From contig CM064509.1 in the NCBI GenBank assembly GCA_032716605.1, forward strand, positions 43,893,632-43,957,631: 64,000 nt of DNA, read 5' to 3'. Made by a program: the position numbers and the translations under genes. A model generated the notes under the pieces. The model had not been told where the DNA came from, searched no databases, and worked only from the letters and a program-made list of their open reading frames with translations. The number at the start of each line of letters is the position of its first letter. The stretch's first letter is position 1. Below, one piece after another: positions 52,761 to 64,000 of the stretch. Origin of the DNA: Paralithodes platypus. Its lineage: Eukaryota > Arthropoda > Malacostraca > Decapoda > Lithodidae.

Positions 52761-53629
52761 ATTTCCCATATAACCCGGGATGGTGGCAGTCCTTTGAGAG
52801 TTATTTAATCAAGATATAACTCTAACTTCAGTGGCCATTATACGGTGACTAGCGGTGGTCCTGTACACACAGGCAACGCCCACGGGTCTGTAATTTGACT
52901 GCAATCGCTACTAAGTAATAAATTCAAGTCACTAATAGTCTGAATATTAAATAGCTTCACTTATTACGGCTGGCCTGAGAGGAGCATATTGGCGAACCTG
53001 GCAACCAACGCACCGTCGTGCCCTACGAGTGTGGACCGTGATCGAGTTCGCCCCATTGAATGTCCTGCGGAATCCTGTGATTCCTCAACTTCAACTGCAG
53101 AAGGGATTCTTCAAATGAAGGAGGCCCTCCCAGTAGCAGTATTGGTCATGCCTTGGAGGATCAAGTTTGGGAGGAGGACGCTATTGGGACGAGACTGTAT
53201 TGGGGTGGGATATCCAGCTGCCAAGTGTGATAGACACTAGGACATCCCCAGGCACACAGCCCAAGGCCACGGAACCAACCCTTACGACCCTACCCGACTC
53301 AGTCTTGGTATTGGTGTGACAGAGAGAGGATATTTAGCTGGTCGCTGACACATAGACGAGGTAACATGTTCATCTGACTTGGAGGCCTTAAGTGATTAAA
53401 TAACAAATTATTCCAATCTTTGAATTCAAGTTTTTCAGTAGATAATTTGTTTTGCATTAAATGTTTCACTTATCTTGATCTAATTGTGCAATATAATTTA
53501 CTCTGAATTCTTAGGTTGTGTCGATTGCGTTATTCTAGCGTGATTTGTTATGCAGGGATATATAAGACATTTTTTTTTTCTATTGTAGTGTTGATTTTAT
53601 TTGCATGTTTTTCAATTTGAGGGTTCTCT
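52761..53629 (+). other. Leader region of element E
   Basis: No credible gene. ttggcgaacctgg near 52990 could be a primer-binding site following an LTR end close to gaggagca, by analogy with tggcgacc in A-C. This is speculative, because no matching LTR is in the window. Confidence 0.35.
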
Positions 53630-55090
53630 ATGTCATTAAGACGACTATTTAAGAGAAAACCTCCTATTCCCGGGGCCGAAGAAACGGTTGATCCTGACTT
53701 ATCTGATATATCTGAAGAAGGTGACGATTTTTCGGACGATAGTATTAAACATGTATATACGGAAGTTGTTGATTGTCTGGTAAATCCTGGTAAATCAGGT
53801 GAAGCACCTATATATGAAAATATTAATAAAAGTTTGTTGAGGAGAGGAATATCTCGTGATACCACACCTTCCTATTTAAAACCTATCACAGTCTCTGTTC
53901 CTCAGCCTTCTATAAATCCAGTCAAGATGACTACCCCCGAACCCCCTTCCCAGAGCTTCAATTTAAATGTCGTGCATGGTCAGGCAACGAACCCGTTCAC
54001 TGGTTTGGAGGAACACAGAAATATTATCTCAGTTTTGGATGGCGTGGATACGGAGATCGCGGCCAAAGGTATCAGTCTAGAGAGGGCCAAAATTTACATT
54101 TTTAGCTCGAAAATTGACAAGGGAAATACCCCAGCAGGTTATCTATTGTTGTGCTATGATCTTATCAATGTTAAAACTTACGATGAGTTCAGGGTCAAGT
54201 TTTTAGAGAAATTCGGTTCATCGATCAAAGGTGCATTTGCGAGATTCCATGACTTCGCTGATCTGCTATTGAAGCAAAAGAAAAACCAGTCTGTGGACAC
54301 CTTATTAGCTCAATGTTCACAATTCGCAAATTGCATGTCGCATGACCTAATTCATCACACCTGGTTTGACGAGGGTAAAATATCACTAGAGCATCTGAGT
54401 AAACTGTTAGGATATGTGATGTTAGTGAGCGCTTTCCCGGACTCCGTGAAACCGATCGCTAGGAGGATTGAATTTCTGCATACAATGTATCTCAATAAAT
54501 TCACAAAGGAGTTACGGAAAGCTTGCGATACAAGTGGTGTTAACACCGATCAAATTTAGTTTTTGTGTGCGGCGATTCGGAAATTGACATCTTTACCACT
54601 TTCCCAGGCCCAATCTGGGCCTAGGCAGAATCAACCTAAATATTCCCAACCTAATAACAATTCCCAGGCTAGTGCTCCTCCCAAATACCAGAAAACCCCA
54701 CAGGTAGGTCAGCTTAGACAGAGTTACAGCGCTCAAACATGGAATTATTAATCACCCCATTATCATGGCGGTGGGTCGAGAGCGCAAGCATCTGGTGGCG
54801 GTCAGAGCGAGCAGGTCCCGGCGATAATGGGCAGTGGCGCCGGTGATCAAAACAGGGATGTTATGTGTTTTTATTGTGGTATCCGGGGTCACATTGTTCC
54901 ACATTGTAACATCAAAGCAAAGGAATTATATGAATATACGGTGGGTAAGCCGCCTTTCTGTCGTAGATGTAAGACAAATGACCACCGGACCGGAACTTAC
55001 CCGGAAGTAAAGGTAGATGTAGATGATTGGAGGGCGACTCGCCCAAGATTCGGGGAAGCTTCCGATCGAAGCCAAGCAAATCAAACGTAA
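53630..55090 (+). pseudogene. gag: gag of gypsy element E
   Basis: 310 codons (53630-54559) beginning MSLRRLFKRKPPIPG. An acidic N-terminus is followed by a helical capsid-like region (LDGVDTEIAAKGISLERAKIYIFSSKI, YDEFRVKFLEKFGS) that suits a Ty3/gypsy gag although no exact family is recognised. In the same frame, past two in-frame stops (54557, 54749), are a Gln/Asn-rich linker and Cys knuckles CFYCGIRGHIVPHC and FCRRCKTNDH (54860-54990). The stops make it a pseudogene. Unrelated in sequence to gag of A-D. Confidence 0.75.
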
Positions 55091-55920
55091 GTGATAATTG
55101 TACACAGACTCCGAAACTCCCTACTTTAATGATAAGTGCACTCATGCAATCACCTGACTCGTTAATTATGAAGTCGTATGTAAATAATGCAGCTATAAGT
55201 GTTTTAATTGATACAGGTTCCCCAGTGAACCTGATGTCTAGCTCTACATTTAACAGATTGAATCATGATGATTCGTTAAAACTTGAACTCCCGGACGTTA
55301 ATCTACAGAGTGTTTCAGGGGACAATATTTTAATTTCGGGGGTTACGTACTTACCGATGGAACTGCATGACGACTTATATTTAATGACGGAGAAAGTGTA
55401 TGTTGTGGATGGGTTAAACATTTCACCAGACCTTTTGTTGGGATTTAAGCTAATGAGGGAGATAATTTGTTTAGTTATTCCCGAGATGAATGGTGTATCT
55501 GTTAACGGTACTTTCATTGAGGCATCCTCTAATTCTACAGAAAGTGGTTTACAATTTGTTTCAAGGGGTATACGTAAGAGTAAATCGAGCGTTATGAAGA
55601 GTAGGCGTCATTCATCTGGCTGTAAATTCATGGACAGTCGACGCCGGCTCGATCCCGCGGCTTGTCCTGTGAAAGCAGTCCGCGACATTAAATTGCATGA
55701 CTATTTTGAGCAGTCTATGAGAGATTCTGGTATTCTCATTCACATTAATACTATCATTGAACCGCATTCTGCGAGGGTTGTTGAAGTGTATGCAAACAAT
55801 CTTAAGAGTACAGTAAATTATATTGTTTTATTGCCCGACACTTCGGCTACTTCGGTGTTACTTTCGTGCAAGCGCTTCATGAAGTGGATGACACTAATGT
55901 TTTTCGGACTCTCATTCTAA
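55027..55920 (+). pseudogene. pol: Element E protease region
   Basis: Retropepsin-like site SVLIDTGSPVNLMSSSTFNRL near residues 60-80 and DLLLGFKLM further on. About 100 linker residues follow, ending at the RT start. It is out of frame with gag. Confidence 0.8.
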
Positions 55921-56015
55921 ATGGCACAAATGGCTTAATGAAATTGTATGCGGATACAAAATTATGTACTGCCTCTTGCGTACCATGTAAATTTGAATAA
56001 ATTAATTTTCTTTCT

Positions 56016-56850
56016 ATGGCCTCAGTGCACACAGAATCTTCTCCTTTTATGGATGATAGAATGCGTAGGATTTATGAGGATTTACAAGGTACTGATTTTC
56101 CTGAGGTTCAGGGTCCGCTTAAGGCGTTATTGAGGGAATTTAATGAGTCCGTACATTTAAAGGGGGATGCTATGGGTTTTACTGACATTTTGGAGCATTT
56201 AATTGTGTTGAGCGACAAGAATAAAAAAACGATTTACCTTCCAATGTACCGCCTATCGCATAGTCGGCGTGAGTTGACTGATAAACATGTTTCGGATTTA
56301 CTTTATCAAGATGTAATTCAACCTTCCACGTCGCTTTGGCGGTCACCTCTTTTCTTAGTCCCGAAGAAGGCCAAGGGGGGAGTTTAGGGTAGTCATGGAT
56401 TTTAGAAGATTAAACTCAATCACCGAAACCGATCATTTTGATATGCCGGCGATACCGGAAATTCTTGCACGTTTGGGGACACAAAATCGTGTTTTTTCTA
56501 CCCTCGATCTTTCGAGCGGTTTTCATCATATCGGTTTATCACCGGAATCGAGACAATATACAGCATATAATTCTCCCTCTGGTACTTTCGAAGACAAACA
56601 ATTGCCTATGGGGCTTAGAAACTTACCTGCGATTTTCAGAGATTAATGAATAATGTTTTGGCAGGATTGATCGGCCATAACCGCCAACACCGTGAACGAC
56701 CGCAGCAGTGCAAGTACTGGCACTGAGCTGGATACACAGGCCTAGTTTGACTTTCTCCAGAGGATCTACTGTAAGAAACTGTAAGAAATAATGTTTATTT
56801 TTATTTAGACGATATCATAATTTTGTCTAGAACAATAGAGGAACATCTTA
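56016..56850 (+). pseudogene. pol: Element E reverse transcriptase, N-terminal two thirds
   Basis: Gypsy RT text: TIYLPMYRLSHSRRELTDKHV, IQPSTSLWRSPLFLVPKKAKG, then after a shift in a G run (56376-56381) VVMDFRRLNSITETDHFDMP, FSTLDLSSGFHHIGL and LPMGLRNLPAIF. After a further break at 56640 and ~110 bp of unrelated sequence, YLDDIIILSRTIEEH (about 56808-56850) supplies the catalytic YLDD. Protease is followed directly by RT, so E has the conventional Ty3/gypsy order, unlike A-D. Confidence 0.82.
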
Positions 56851-56866
56851 TTACACTGAGAAATAT

Positions 56867-57373
56867 CTATCTATCTATCTATTGCCTGACGCCGTGATCC
56901 CCGAAGGGGTGGCCACGAACGAACCGCCTCCATGTACCTCTGTCCCCAGTCAGTCGACGCCCCTCCCCCCAACCAGCACCGCCTTCGTTCATATACTTCC
57001 TCACTCCATCCTTCCACCTCTCTTTGGGTCTACCTCTCCCTTTCTGTCCCTCCACCTCACTCTCGTACACCTTCTTAGTCAGTCTCTCGCTTTCCATACT
57101 TTCCATATGGCCAAACCATCTCAAGTTGTTCCTTTTCACACTTTCCAGCACATCTACCTCCACACCACACCTCCTCCTTACTTCTTCATTATTCTGTCTA
57201 TCCCTCCATGTATCTCCGCACGCACTTCTTAAGTAATTCGTTTCCACTGCTCTCACTCTTGGTCTGAGTCTCTCAACCAACGTTCATGCTTCGCTTCCGT
57301 AAGTCAGTGTCGGGATTACCACACTGCCATGCAAGGACTTCTTCACTTCCATACTGACCACCCTATATACTTT
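56867..57373 (-). mobile_element. RTE LINE 3' fragment inserted in E (507 bp)
   Basis: 11-bp target duplication ctgagaaatat at 56856-56866 and 57374-57384. The minus strand reads the same C-terminal RTE text as 50668-52738 (VERLRPRVRAVETNYLRSACG to the terminal GDHGVRQ) and ends in the same microsatellite, here (CTAT)n on the plus strand. A strongly 5'-truncated sibling of that element. Confidence 0.93.
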
Positions 57374-57505
57374 CTGAGAAATATACTTTCTAAATTTAAT
57401 GAGGCAGGTTTAAAAATTGAAATCAGTAAATGTGAATTTTTTAAGACTAAACTATCATTTTGGGGGCATGAATTAACTCCGGACGGAGTAAATACCACTG
57501 CCCAG
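57374..57505 (+). pseudogene. pol: Element E RT, continuation after the RTE insert
   Basis: LRNILSKFNEAGLKIEISKC then FFKTKLSFWGHELTPDGV, the end of the palm/thumb of a gypsy RT. It is cut at 57505 by element D; the RNase H and integrase of E would lie beyond the window. Confidence 0.82.
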
Positions 57506-58169
57506 TGTTACGACCACCGGCACTACAAAATAAACAAGGGCACTTAATAATGGACTAGATAATAGGCTATATCTGCAACAACGGGTACGCTAATTCCAAA
57601 CCCTCGAACTATTACGCCGGTGAACAAAACACTTAAACCCTCCCAAGTTAATCTACTGGATAACGGGGTATCAATTAACTGGGTTTTAGTGCACTTCTAC
57701 AAAGGCTTTCCGGTGACGGCAAAGCCTACTCACAACAGGAGTACTTTACGTTAATAAAATGCTATCAGGTAATAACAATGCTTAAATAAACTATAACAAG
57801 ATAGAACAGAAATAATGCAGGGGCAGGACACCAACGCGTGTATCTTAAATACACCAACAAGTAGGATACATATATATAAAACAAGGGAGTGCAACGACTC
57901 TGTGACAGCACTAATAATAGCCACTCAAAACAGTACTTCCTTAGCCAATGTAACAGCCAAACTGGGTTGTGCACTATGCATCAACCTAGGCTAAAATAAT
58001 ACGTGAATAATACCTAAAGCATACGCAGTTAAAGTTAATAAACACAATGCTGTCTTTATTACTAATAAAGTCTAGCAGCGGCATAAAAGGTACCAGAAGG
58101 CTAGGCAGAGCGCAAACATGCTCGTAGCCTACTGTCTCCCCTTGAACAGATTTCCCTTATGTTACGTTA

Positions 58170-59418
58170 GTATGGAATACAAGACGGTGTGTTGAAATGG
58201 ATAGAAAATTGGCTCAGCGACAGAAAGCAAAGAGTAGTCATAAACGGTAAGGCATCAAAATGGACCAATGTAAGTAGCGGGGTACCCCAGGGATCGGTAC
58301 TAGGACCAATTCTCTTTCTAATTTACATCAACGACATACTGTAGATGAGGGTCTCACCTGTACAATCTCAAAATTTGCTGACGATACAAAAATTGCAAAT
58401 AGCGTACTCTCAAAAGAACAAGTTGACGATATGCAACACAATCTAGATAAATTGTCATGTTGGGCCCAAATTTGGCAAATGAGTTTCAATGCGGATAAAT
58501 GTAAAGTACTACATATCGGATACCTAAATGAGAAAGCAAACTATTCGATGAATGGCACTCAGCTTAAGAATGTAAACAGAGAAACCGATCTGGGAGTAAC
58601 AATATCGAGTAACCTAAAACCGAGTCAACAATGTTCAGAAGTTGTTAAGAAGGCAAACAAAATAATTGGCTTTATAGGCAGGTCATTTGAGCATAAATCC
58701 AAAGAAGTTATCCTAACCCTTTACAATTCATTAGTCCGCCCTCTTCTGGAATACTGCGTTCAATCCTGGTGCCCTTATTACCAAAAAGATATAAACAAGC
58801 TAGAACGAGTTCAACGTAGAGTTACCAAAATGATACCTAGCCTAAAGAACAAACCATACGAAGAGCGTCTTAGAGAATTAAATCTATTTCCTTTAACCCA
58901 GCGCAGATTAAGAGGTGACTTAATTCAAGTGTTCAAAATCATCAAAGGCATCGACAATATGAAATGTAGTAAGTACTTCACTATCGACCAATCTAATTAC
59001 ACGCGGGGAAACGGTTGCAAAATTATTGGTAAATCTTTTAACTCGCACGAATCTAAGAATTTCTTCTTCAATCGAGTTGTCAACTTGTGGAATGGGCTTC
59101 CCCGAAACGTTATAGACTGCATCACCGTTGATTCATTTAAACTCCGCCTAGACAAATATCTCGCATCAAACCCGCGACTGACTGCGTTTGTAAATGAATA
59201 ACTTTATTTTATCCCCCCCTCAGTTACTAACCCATCTGTCCCCTACTAACTTCCTAATCCTGCCACGGACATTAGTTCCAGGGCAGTATTTCCCTTTCCA
59301 ATGTTCCCTTACCCACTCTAAACCACTGTTTGGACACTTGATCCTCAGTGTTTTGGAGGACAAGCAACCTAGAAGGGTCACTAGATCTGTTGTTGCTTGA
59401 TTTCCTTTGTACTCCTTT
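58170..59418 (+). pseudogene. CR1-type LINE, 5'-truncated, inside the LTR of D
   Basis: Insertion splits the LTR text ttacgtta/agtgactagg; gtta is repeated at both borders. The first part encodes RT text ([40 protein letters not shown]); a break at about 58340 is followed by the FADDTKIA catalytic box (58377-58400) and frame 58431-59201 with LGVTISSNLKPSQQC, LYNSLVRPLLEYCVQSWCPYY, KLERVQRRVTKMIP, RRLRGDLIQVFKI and FFNRVVNLWNGLP, characteristic of CR1 elements. It ends in a short imperfect cctttgtact repeat. The endonuclease is absent. Confidence 0.9.
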
Positions 59419-59442
59419 GTTAAGTGACTAGGAGGCTCTCTT

Positions 59443-59475
59443 GGTAAGTCCAGATCTCAAGTATCTGGTCTTACC
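59443..59475 (-). promoter_or_regulatory. LTR hairpin, element D
   Basis: Same stem as A (ggtaag/cttacc outer, ccagat/atctgg inner). Confidence 0.8.
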
Positions 59476-60400
59476 CTGGCGCTCCACAAAGGTCAACAAA
59501 ATGAGGTAGCAAGCATACAATTAAGAGTAGGCAAAAGCCCTTCGCTTGTATATTGCTACACTCGCAAAGGAAAAATATGCACAAGGGTTACAGGCTACCT
59601 AGCTTCGTCGAAGTCATACAGGCTCTGACTTGCCATGTACATAACTCAGACAACGACCAAAGATACCCTCCACTGTCTAGCACTAAATAGTAACAAAGAA
59701 CAACTCAATAATTAGAAGCACCCAATGATAATATGACTCCATGTGACTATGACTAATAATAATCCCTAAAGCTAGTGCAAAACATATATGTGAGAACTGG
59801 TGCTGGTAATACGACTGGCCGACTATGGAAGTCGTATGCAGAACCAGAAGGGATAAGTAATTGGATAAAGATAAGAAGTATTGGAAAAGAAGAAGTTCAG
59901 AGAGAGAAACAGTAGTACAGAGATTAGATTGGGGACAGATTGCAAGGGACGTCTAGGACCAAGCACACCATGCCAAGCTCTGAAGAGGCACGCGGGAAGG
60001 ATGCCCGCACCACCTTACTAAGACAGCGGCCTCCAATCACAGACGACTACGTCATGAAGAGCAGGCATCATATGACGCGTCAGGCCCGCCGGCCAATCAC
60101 GAGCGGGTGGCCCCGCCTAAGCAAGGAATGCGCACGTACACACACACGCACCTACTACCACCTCGCTGCTTCTCTTATCTCTCTCTCCATGCAATTCACT
60201 CTACATATTTTATACTCTATCAATGATATAAAATACTTCCAAGTGTCACATACAAGAATCAAGACCACCACTGATCTGTCTGTGACAGCATGAACACTAA
60301 GAAAGAAAGAACATCGTTCTACGATTATTATACCCCATTTCACTGCCCTGGCGAGTGCTAGCGAGTACGAGTACATTCTGGCAAGCTGGCCAGCGTAACA

Positions 60401-60815
60401 CCCCGCCCAAGATGTGGGACGTTTTAACCTCAGGTGAACGCCACATCTGACCAGACAGAATGCCCACCAACCCCGAATCACCCAGCTACTCCCCCAAGTT
60501 GTGAAAACAAGGCACAAACACAAACATAAAACACTTCATTATAAAAAAAAAATCTACACAACACTTCCCCAAAAATAATAGTAGGCCTATAATAATAATA
60601 ATATTACGCTCAACGAGCAAGCTTCACCAAGCCTAGCCTACAAATACAAAAACTCAGAGTGTCTTAGATTCTTGCTGTAACATACTGCACTTATATACTA
60701 TCAAAAAGAAAGTTTTTATGTGAGGTTTTTATATTTTTAATAGTGTTTTTGGCGGCTTTGCACTACAGGGGCAAGCCTAATTTTTCTCCACTCAACCCAA
60801 CACACCTGTGGTGAT
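60401..60815 (-). promoter_or_regulatory. Polypurine tract and 3' untranslated region of element D
   Basis: The polypurine tract (sense cttgggcgggg) abuts the LTR. 60695-60815 is the conserved segment shared by A-D. This region is the part deleted in the 3' end of A. Confidence 0.7.
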
Positions 60816-62690
60816 CTACCCTGGGTCCTCCACCCTGGACAAACAGTCAGCTATCACATTGTCACAACCGGCAATATGGCGAATGTCTAGGTTATACTCC
60901 TGCAACATTAAGGACCATCTGGTTAGCTGCATATTCCGGTTGTGGAACTGATTAAAAAACTTCAAAGGGTGGTGGTCAGTGTAAATCACCACGACTGGGC
61001 CAAAAGCGGGAACATACACCTCAAAGTGCCTGAGCGCCAGCACAATGGCCAGAAGCTCCTTCTCTACCACCGAATAGTTCTTTTGTGCTGAGTTGAAATT
61101 CTTGGAAAAGAAACTTACTGGATGTTCCACACCTTCTGTGTCTGTTTGCAACAAGATGGCACCAGCCCCTACACCGCTAGCATCTGTCGCTAGCTGAAAA
61201 GGTCTTGAGAAGTCTGGGGCCCTGAGTATGGGGTGAGTGCACAAAAGATGCTTCACCAGTGAGAATGCTTTCTCACACTCAGGTGCCCACCCAAACTTTT
61301 TCGTCTTTGCAAGTAAATCAGTAAGAGGAGCCAACACCGAGGAGTATCCGCAGATGAATCTGCGGTAATACCCAATCATGCCCAAGAACCTCATGATTTA
61401 TCTTTTGGTGGTCGGCCTGGGGAACTGGTTAATAGCCTGTAGCTTGGTTTGGGCGGGGCACACCTGGCCTAACCCTACCACAAACCCTAAATACTGCACA
61501 GTTGCCCGAAAAAAGTCACATTTGCCCAGATTGACCACCAAATGAGCCTCACTCAGCTTCCTGAACAATGCCCCGATGTGCTCGCAATGGCTTTCAAAGT
61601 CATTATCGTAGATTATTACATCATCTAGATAAACGGTGCAGTTAGGGATCTCCGCCACTAACTCGTTCATCAGGCATTGGAAGGTTGCAGGTGCATTCTT
61701 CAACCCCTATGGCATAACGTTGCAACGGTAAGTGTTCCCATCCACCACAAACCCGCACACCTGCTTCGCCCGCTCAAACAACGGCACCTGCCAGTAATCT
61801 TTGACAAGATCCACCATGGTGAGGTAACGTGCACACCCGATCTTGTCAACACTGTCATCTACGCGGGGAAGAGGGTAAGCTTTGGTGGGGGTTAAGCCGT
61901 TCAACCGCCTGAAGTCAATGCAAAACCTGACCTTGCCGTCTGGTTTAGGCTGCAGAGTGACGGGAGATGTCCACCTAACCGGCCCTTTTTCTATCAGCCC
62001 CTTCTCCAACATGTAGCCTAATTCCGCTCGGAGAGCCGGAAGTTTAATGGGAGGTACACGATAGGGCACTGATTTAAAAGGGGGGTGGTCTCCAACGTCT
62101 ACATCGTGCACCGCATGAGTTGTGAGGCCTGGGTGCTCGGCAAAAATAGTGGGGTATAAACTGAACAGGTGCTGGATCGCTGCACGCTGTTGCTCAGGCA
62201 GGTGCTCAAGCGCTTCCACAGCCACCTGGTTCGTGTTCCCCGCCCACTGATCCGCCGAGACATGACAATCCCAACTTTCCTCCACCTGGGCCTCACTGTC
62301 CCCCTCTCCTTCTCCACCTTGGCCGCTGCAGACCAACACAGGGACAGTAGGCTGCTCAGGTGGGCGCCTCACGAACTCTTTTAACAGGTTCACATGACAG
62401 AGCTGAGTTTTCTTTCGCCTATCCGGAGTAGCCACAAAGTAAACTAGGTCAGATAACTTCCTCACGACCTTGTAAGGACCGACGTACTTGGCAGACAGGG
62501 GATGACCTACTAAGGGCAATAAGACCAAAACCTCCTGTCCTACCACAAACTCCCAGAGCTTTGCTTTTTTGTCATACCGATCCTTCATCAAGGCCTGATT
62601 ACCCACCAAATTTCTCCCTGCCAACTCCAGGCTTATCAGCATCCTGTCTCTACTCTCGAGGACATACTTAATTAGAGAACATGGCGGCAC
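60816..62690 (-). pseudogene. pol: Element D RT-RNase H with integrase C-terminus
   Basis: One frame interrupted by two stops. From 62690: linker and GPY module (VGPYKVV), protease-like acidic linker, RT with RFCIDFRRLNGLTP and GYWQ replaced by DYWQ, then a stop where the relatives have tyrosine (MPYGLKN, 61704-61706), YLDDVIIYDN, then a stop replacing Gln at 61395-61397, and RNase H (TDASGVGAGAILLQTD, YTDHHPLKFF, NVIADCLSRV). Apart from these it follows element A closely. Confidence 0.9.
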
Positions 62691-63958
62691 AGTCCCTTCC
62701 CAGATCTCTCTCTCACCATGCTCAGAGGACCTCTAACCTGATGCCCGAAAACTAACTCGTTGGCGCTAAACCCAAGGCTCTCCCCAGGTACCTCTCGTGC
62801 TGCAAACAAAACGTACGGTAGCCCCAGGTTCCAATCCTTGCCATTCTCCATACAGTAGCACCGAAACATGTTTTTCAAAGTAGAGTGCCATCTTTCCAAC
62901 ACCCCTTGACTCTCTGGGTGATAAGCTGAAGAGACAACCGTATTGATCCCATGCTGCTGCATGGTCTGTTTAAAGAGAATGGACGTGAAATTTGACCCTT
63001 GGTCCGACTGAATTTCCTGCGGGTACCCGTATCTCGAGCAATACAACAGCAAGTTTCGCACAACAGTTTTAGACTTGCTATTTCTCATAGGGTATGCATC
63101 AGGGTAGCGAGTGGAGACGTCCATGAGGGTTAGCAAAAACCTGTTACCTGCACTAGTGGGAGGCAGAGGGCCTACCATGTCGATGATAACCCTGCTGAAG
63201 GGAGGACCAATAGCAGGCACTGGGTGCAACGGAGCCTTAGGTATGCTCTGATTCGGCTTTCCCACCCTCTGGCAGGTACCACACATCGCCACCCAGGCCG
63301 AAACTTGGGCTTTAATACCTGGCCACCAGAACAACCTAGATAACGAGGCCAACGTTTTACTCACACCCAAGTGACCTGCCAACGGAACATCGTGCGCCAA
63401 CCGCAACAGGCTATCACGACACTTCTCAGGGACCACCAACTGGTCAACCACTCTTGCCCCACCATCCCAACTACGTCTGGGATCCAAAAAACGGCGGTAC
63501 AGGATTCCCCCAACATGAAAAAAATCTCCCGGCTTTGCATCCCCGTCCTCGTCGAGTTCTATAGCCCCGTTCCCACAACTTTCAAGCCCAGGATCTTCTA
63601 CTTGCAACCGACATATATCCGAGGGTGCCAACCTATCTATATGCTCCTGAAGCAACTTGTGGCCACCCCCGATACTGGGCTGCTCAAACCTTGCCTGCTT
63701 CGCCTGGGAATGTTTCTGTCGTGGAGTGCTAACACGCCCTACCATGTCACTAGGGGGGACAGGTTCTGGGGCCACTCCGGACCTCATAATGGGTGCAAGT
63801 ACCGAGTCACCAAGGAGTGTCGCTGGGTCCAAACTATCAACCCGACCAGCCTTGACTTTCTCCTTTCGACCCTTCCTCCGCTGGTCTAAAACTTGGGTAC
63901 TAGGCTGTGACACCTGAGCGGACTGAGACCTGGTGACAGCACACGCCATCTGCGGCAT
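62672..63958 (-). pseudogene. pol: Element D protease linker and integrase
   Basis: Starts after the protease active site, which lies beyond the window, with the PSTQVLDQRRKGRK linker. Then zinc-binding LAHDVPLAGHLGV...MCGTCQ, core IDMVGPLPP, QSDQGSNF and HPESQGVLERWH. A two-base insertion (an extra ga in a GA run near 62706-62712) throws the frame off at MVRERSGKG, just before the GPY module. Frame continues to the window end at 64000. Confidence 0.9.
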
Positions 63959-64000
63959 CTGGCACCTCTCGAGCCACTCTTGCCCCTCCCTACTCGTGTC

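Larger units (their letters stand above)
57506..60400 (-). repeat. 3' LTR of element D, enlarged by a CR1 LINE
   Basis: Sense orientation begins TGTTACGCTGGCCAGC and ends GTCGTAACA. Without the 1249-bp LINE and its duplicated gtta it is about 1.64 kb and follows the A LTR throughout. Confidence 0.94.
57506..64000 (-). mobile_element. Gypsy element D (Gmr1-like), runs off the window
   Basis: Same subfamily as A by LTR and pol. 3' LTR at 57506-60400, polypurine tract at 60401-60415, then RNase H, RT, integrase and part of the protease linker, in that order leftwards to rightwards on the minus strand. It carries two nonsense changes and one frameshift. Inserted in element E; the far end and target duplication are outside. 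Confidence 0.94.

Noticed and set aside
49945..53000. 5' LTR of element E split by the RTE insertion
   Set aside because: Plausible from position and a possible primer-binding site, but with no second LTR copy in the window neither end can be shown.

Overview
Repeat-dense animal nuclear DNA. There is no rRNA, no functional-looking tRNA, no single-copy host gene I can recognise, and one 100-base assembly gap (20389-20488). The mix of Ty3/gypsy LTR retrotransposons, piggyBac transposons with TTAA-flanked short derivatives (MITEs), RTE-, CR1- and jockey/I-type LINE pieces, tRNA-derived SINE heads and long TA/GA microsatellites suits an arthropod, perhaps a decapod crustacean. That placement is inference; the sequence shows only an animal-type mobilome.

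Layout. 1-7,991: old repeats: a LINE fragment with a hairpin, a 1.8-kb foldback holding a 31-bp minisatellite, three TTAA-flanked MITE copies, a hAT-like MITE and a SINE head. 7,992-18,318: gypsy element A (+ strand), decayed, with a solo LTR of a relative inside its gag. 18,319-20,935: AT-rich repeats and the gap. 20,936-40,460: element B (+), bounded by a 4-bp duplication (ccat). Its left LTR carries a MITE that itself contains a MITE, its RNase H carries another MITE, and its reverse transcriptase is split by a complete, very young minus-strand element C (27,180-36,628; duplication actc). 41,744-49,940: two different minus-strand piggyBac transposons on either side of a 620-bp repeat; the second is complete, with TTAA at both ends. 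50,661-52,750: 5'-truncated RTE LINE. 53,630-57,505: degenerate conventional gypsy element E, interrupted by an RTE fragment and then by element D (minus), whose LTR contains a CR1 LINE and which runs off the window end.

Elements A-D form one family group with an unusual plan: protease and integrase come BEFORE reverse transcriptase and RNase H, and gag has a SCAN-like capsid. This matches the Gmr1-like lineage of Ty3/gypsy. C has a single uninterrupted 977-codon integrase-RT-RNase H frame.

Most notable: (i) the LTRs of all four subfamilies carry a hairpin at the same place whose stem sequence changes by compensatory substitutions; (ii) several TTAA insertions have an uninterrupted counterpart elsewhere in this same window, so their boundaries are known to the base; (iii) about 120 bases after the pol stop codon are conserved across subfamilies whose LTRs differ.
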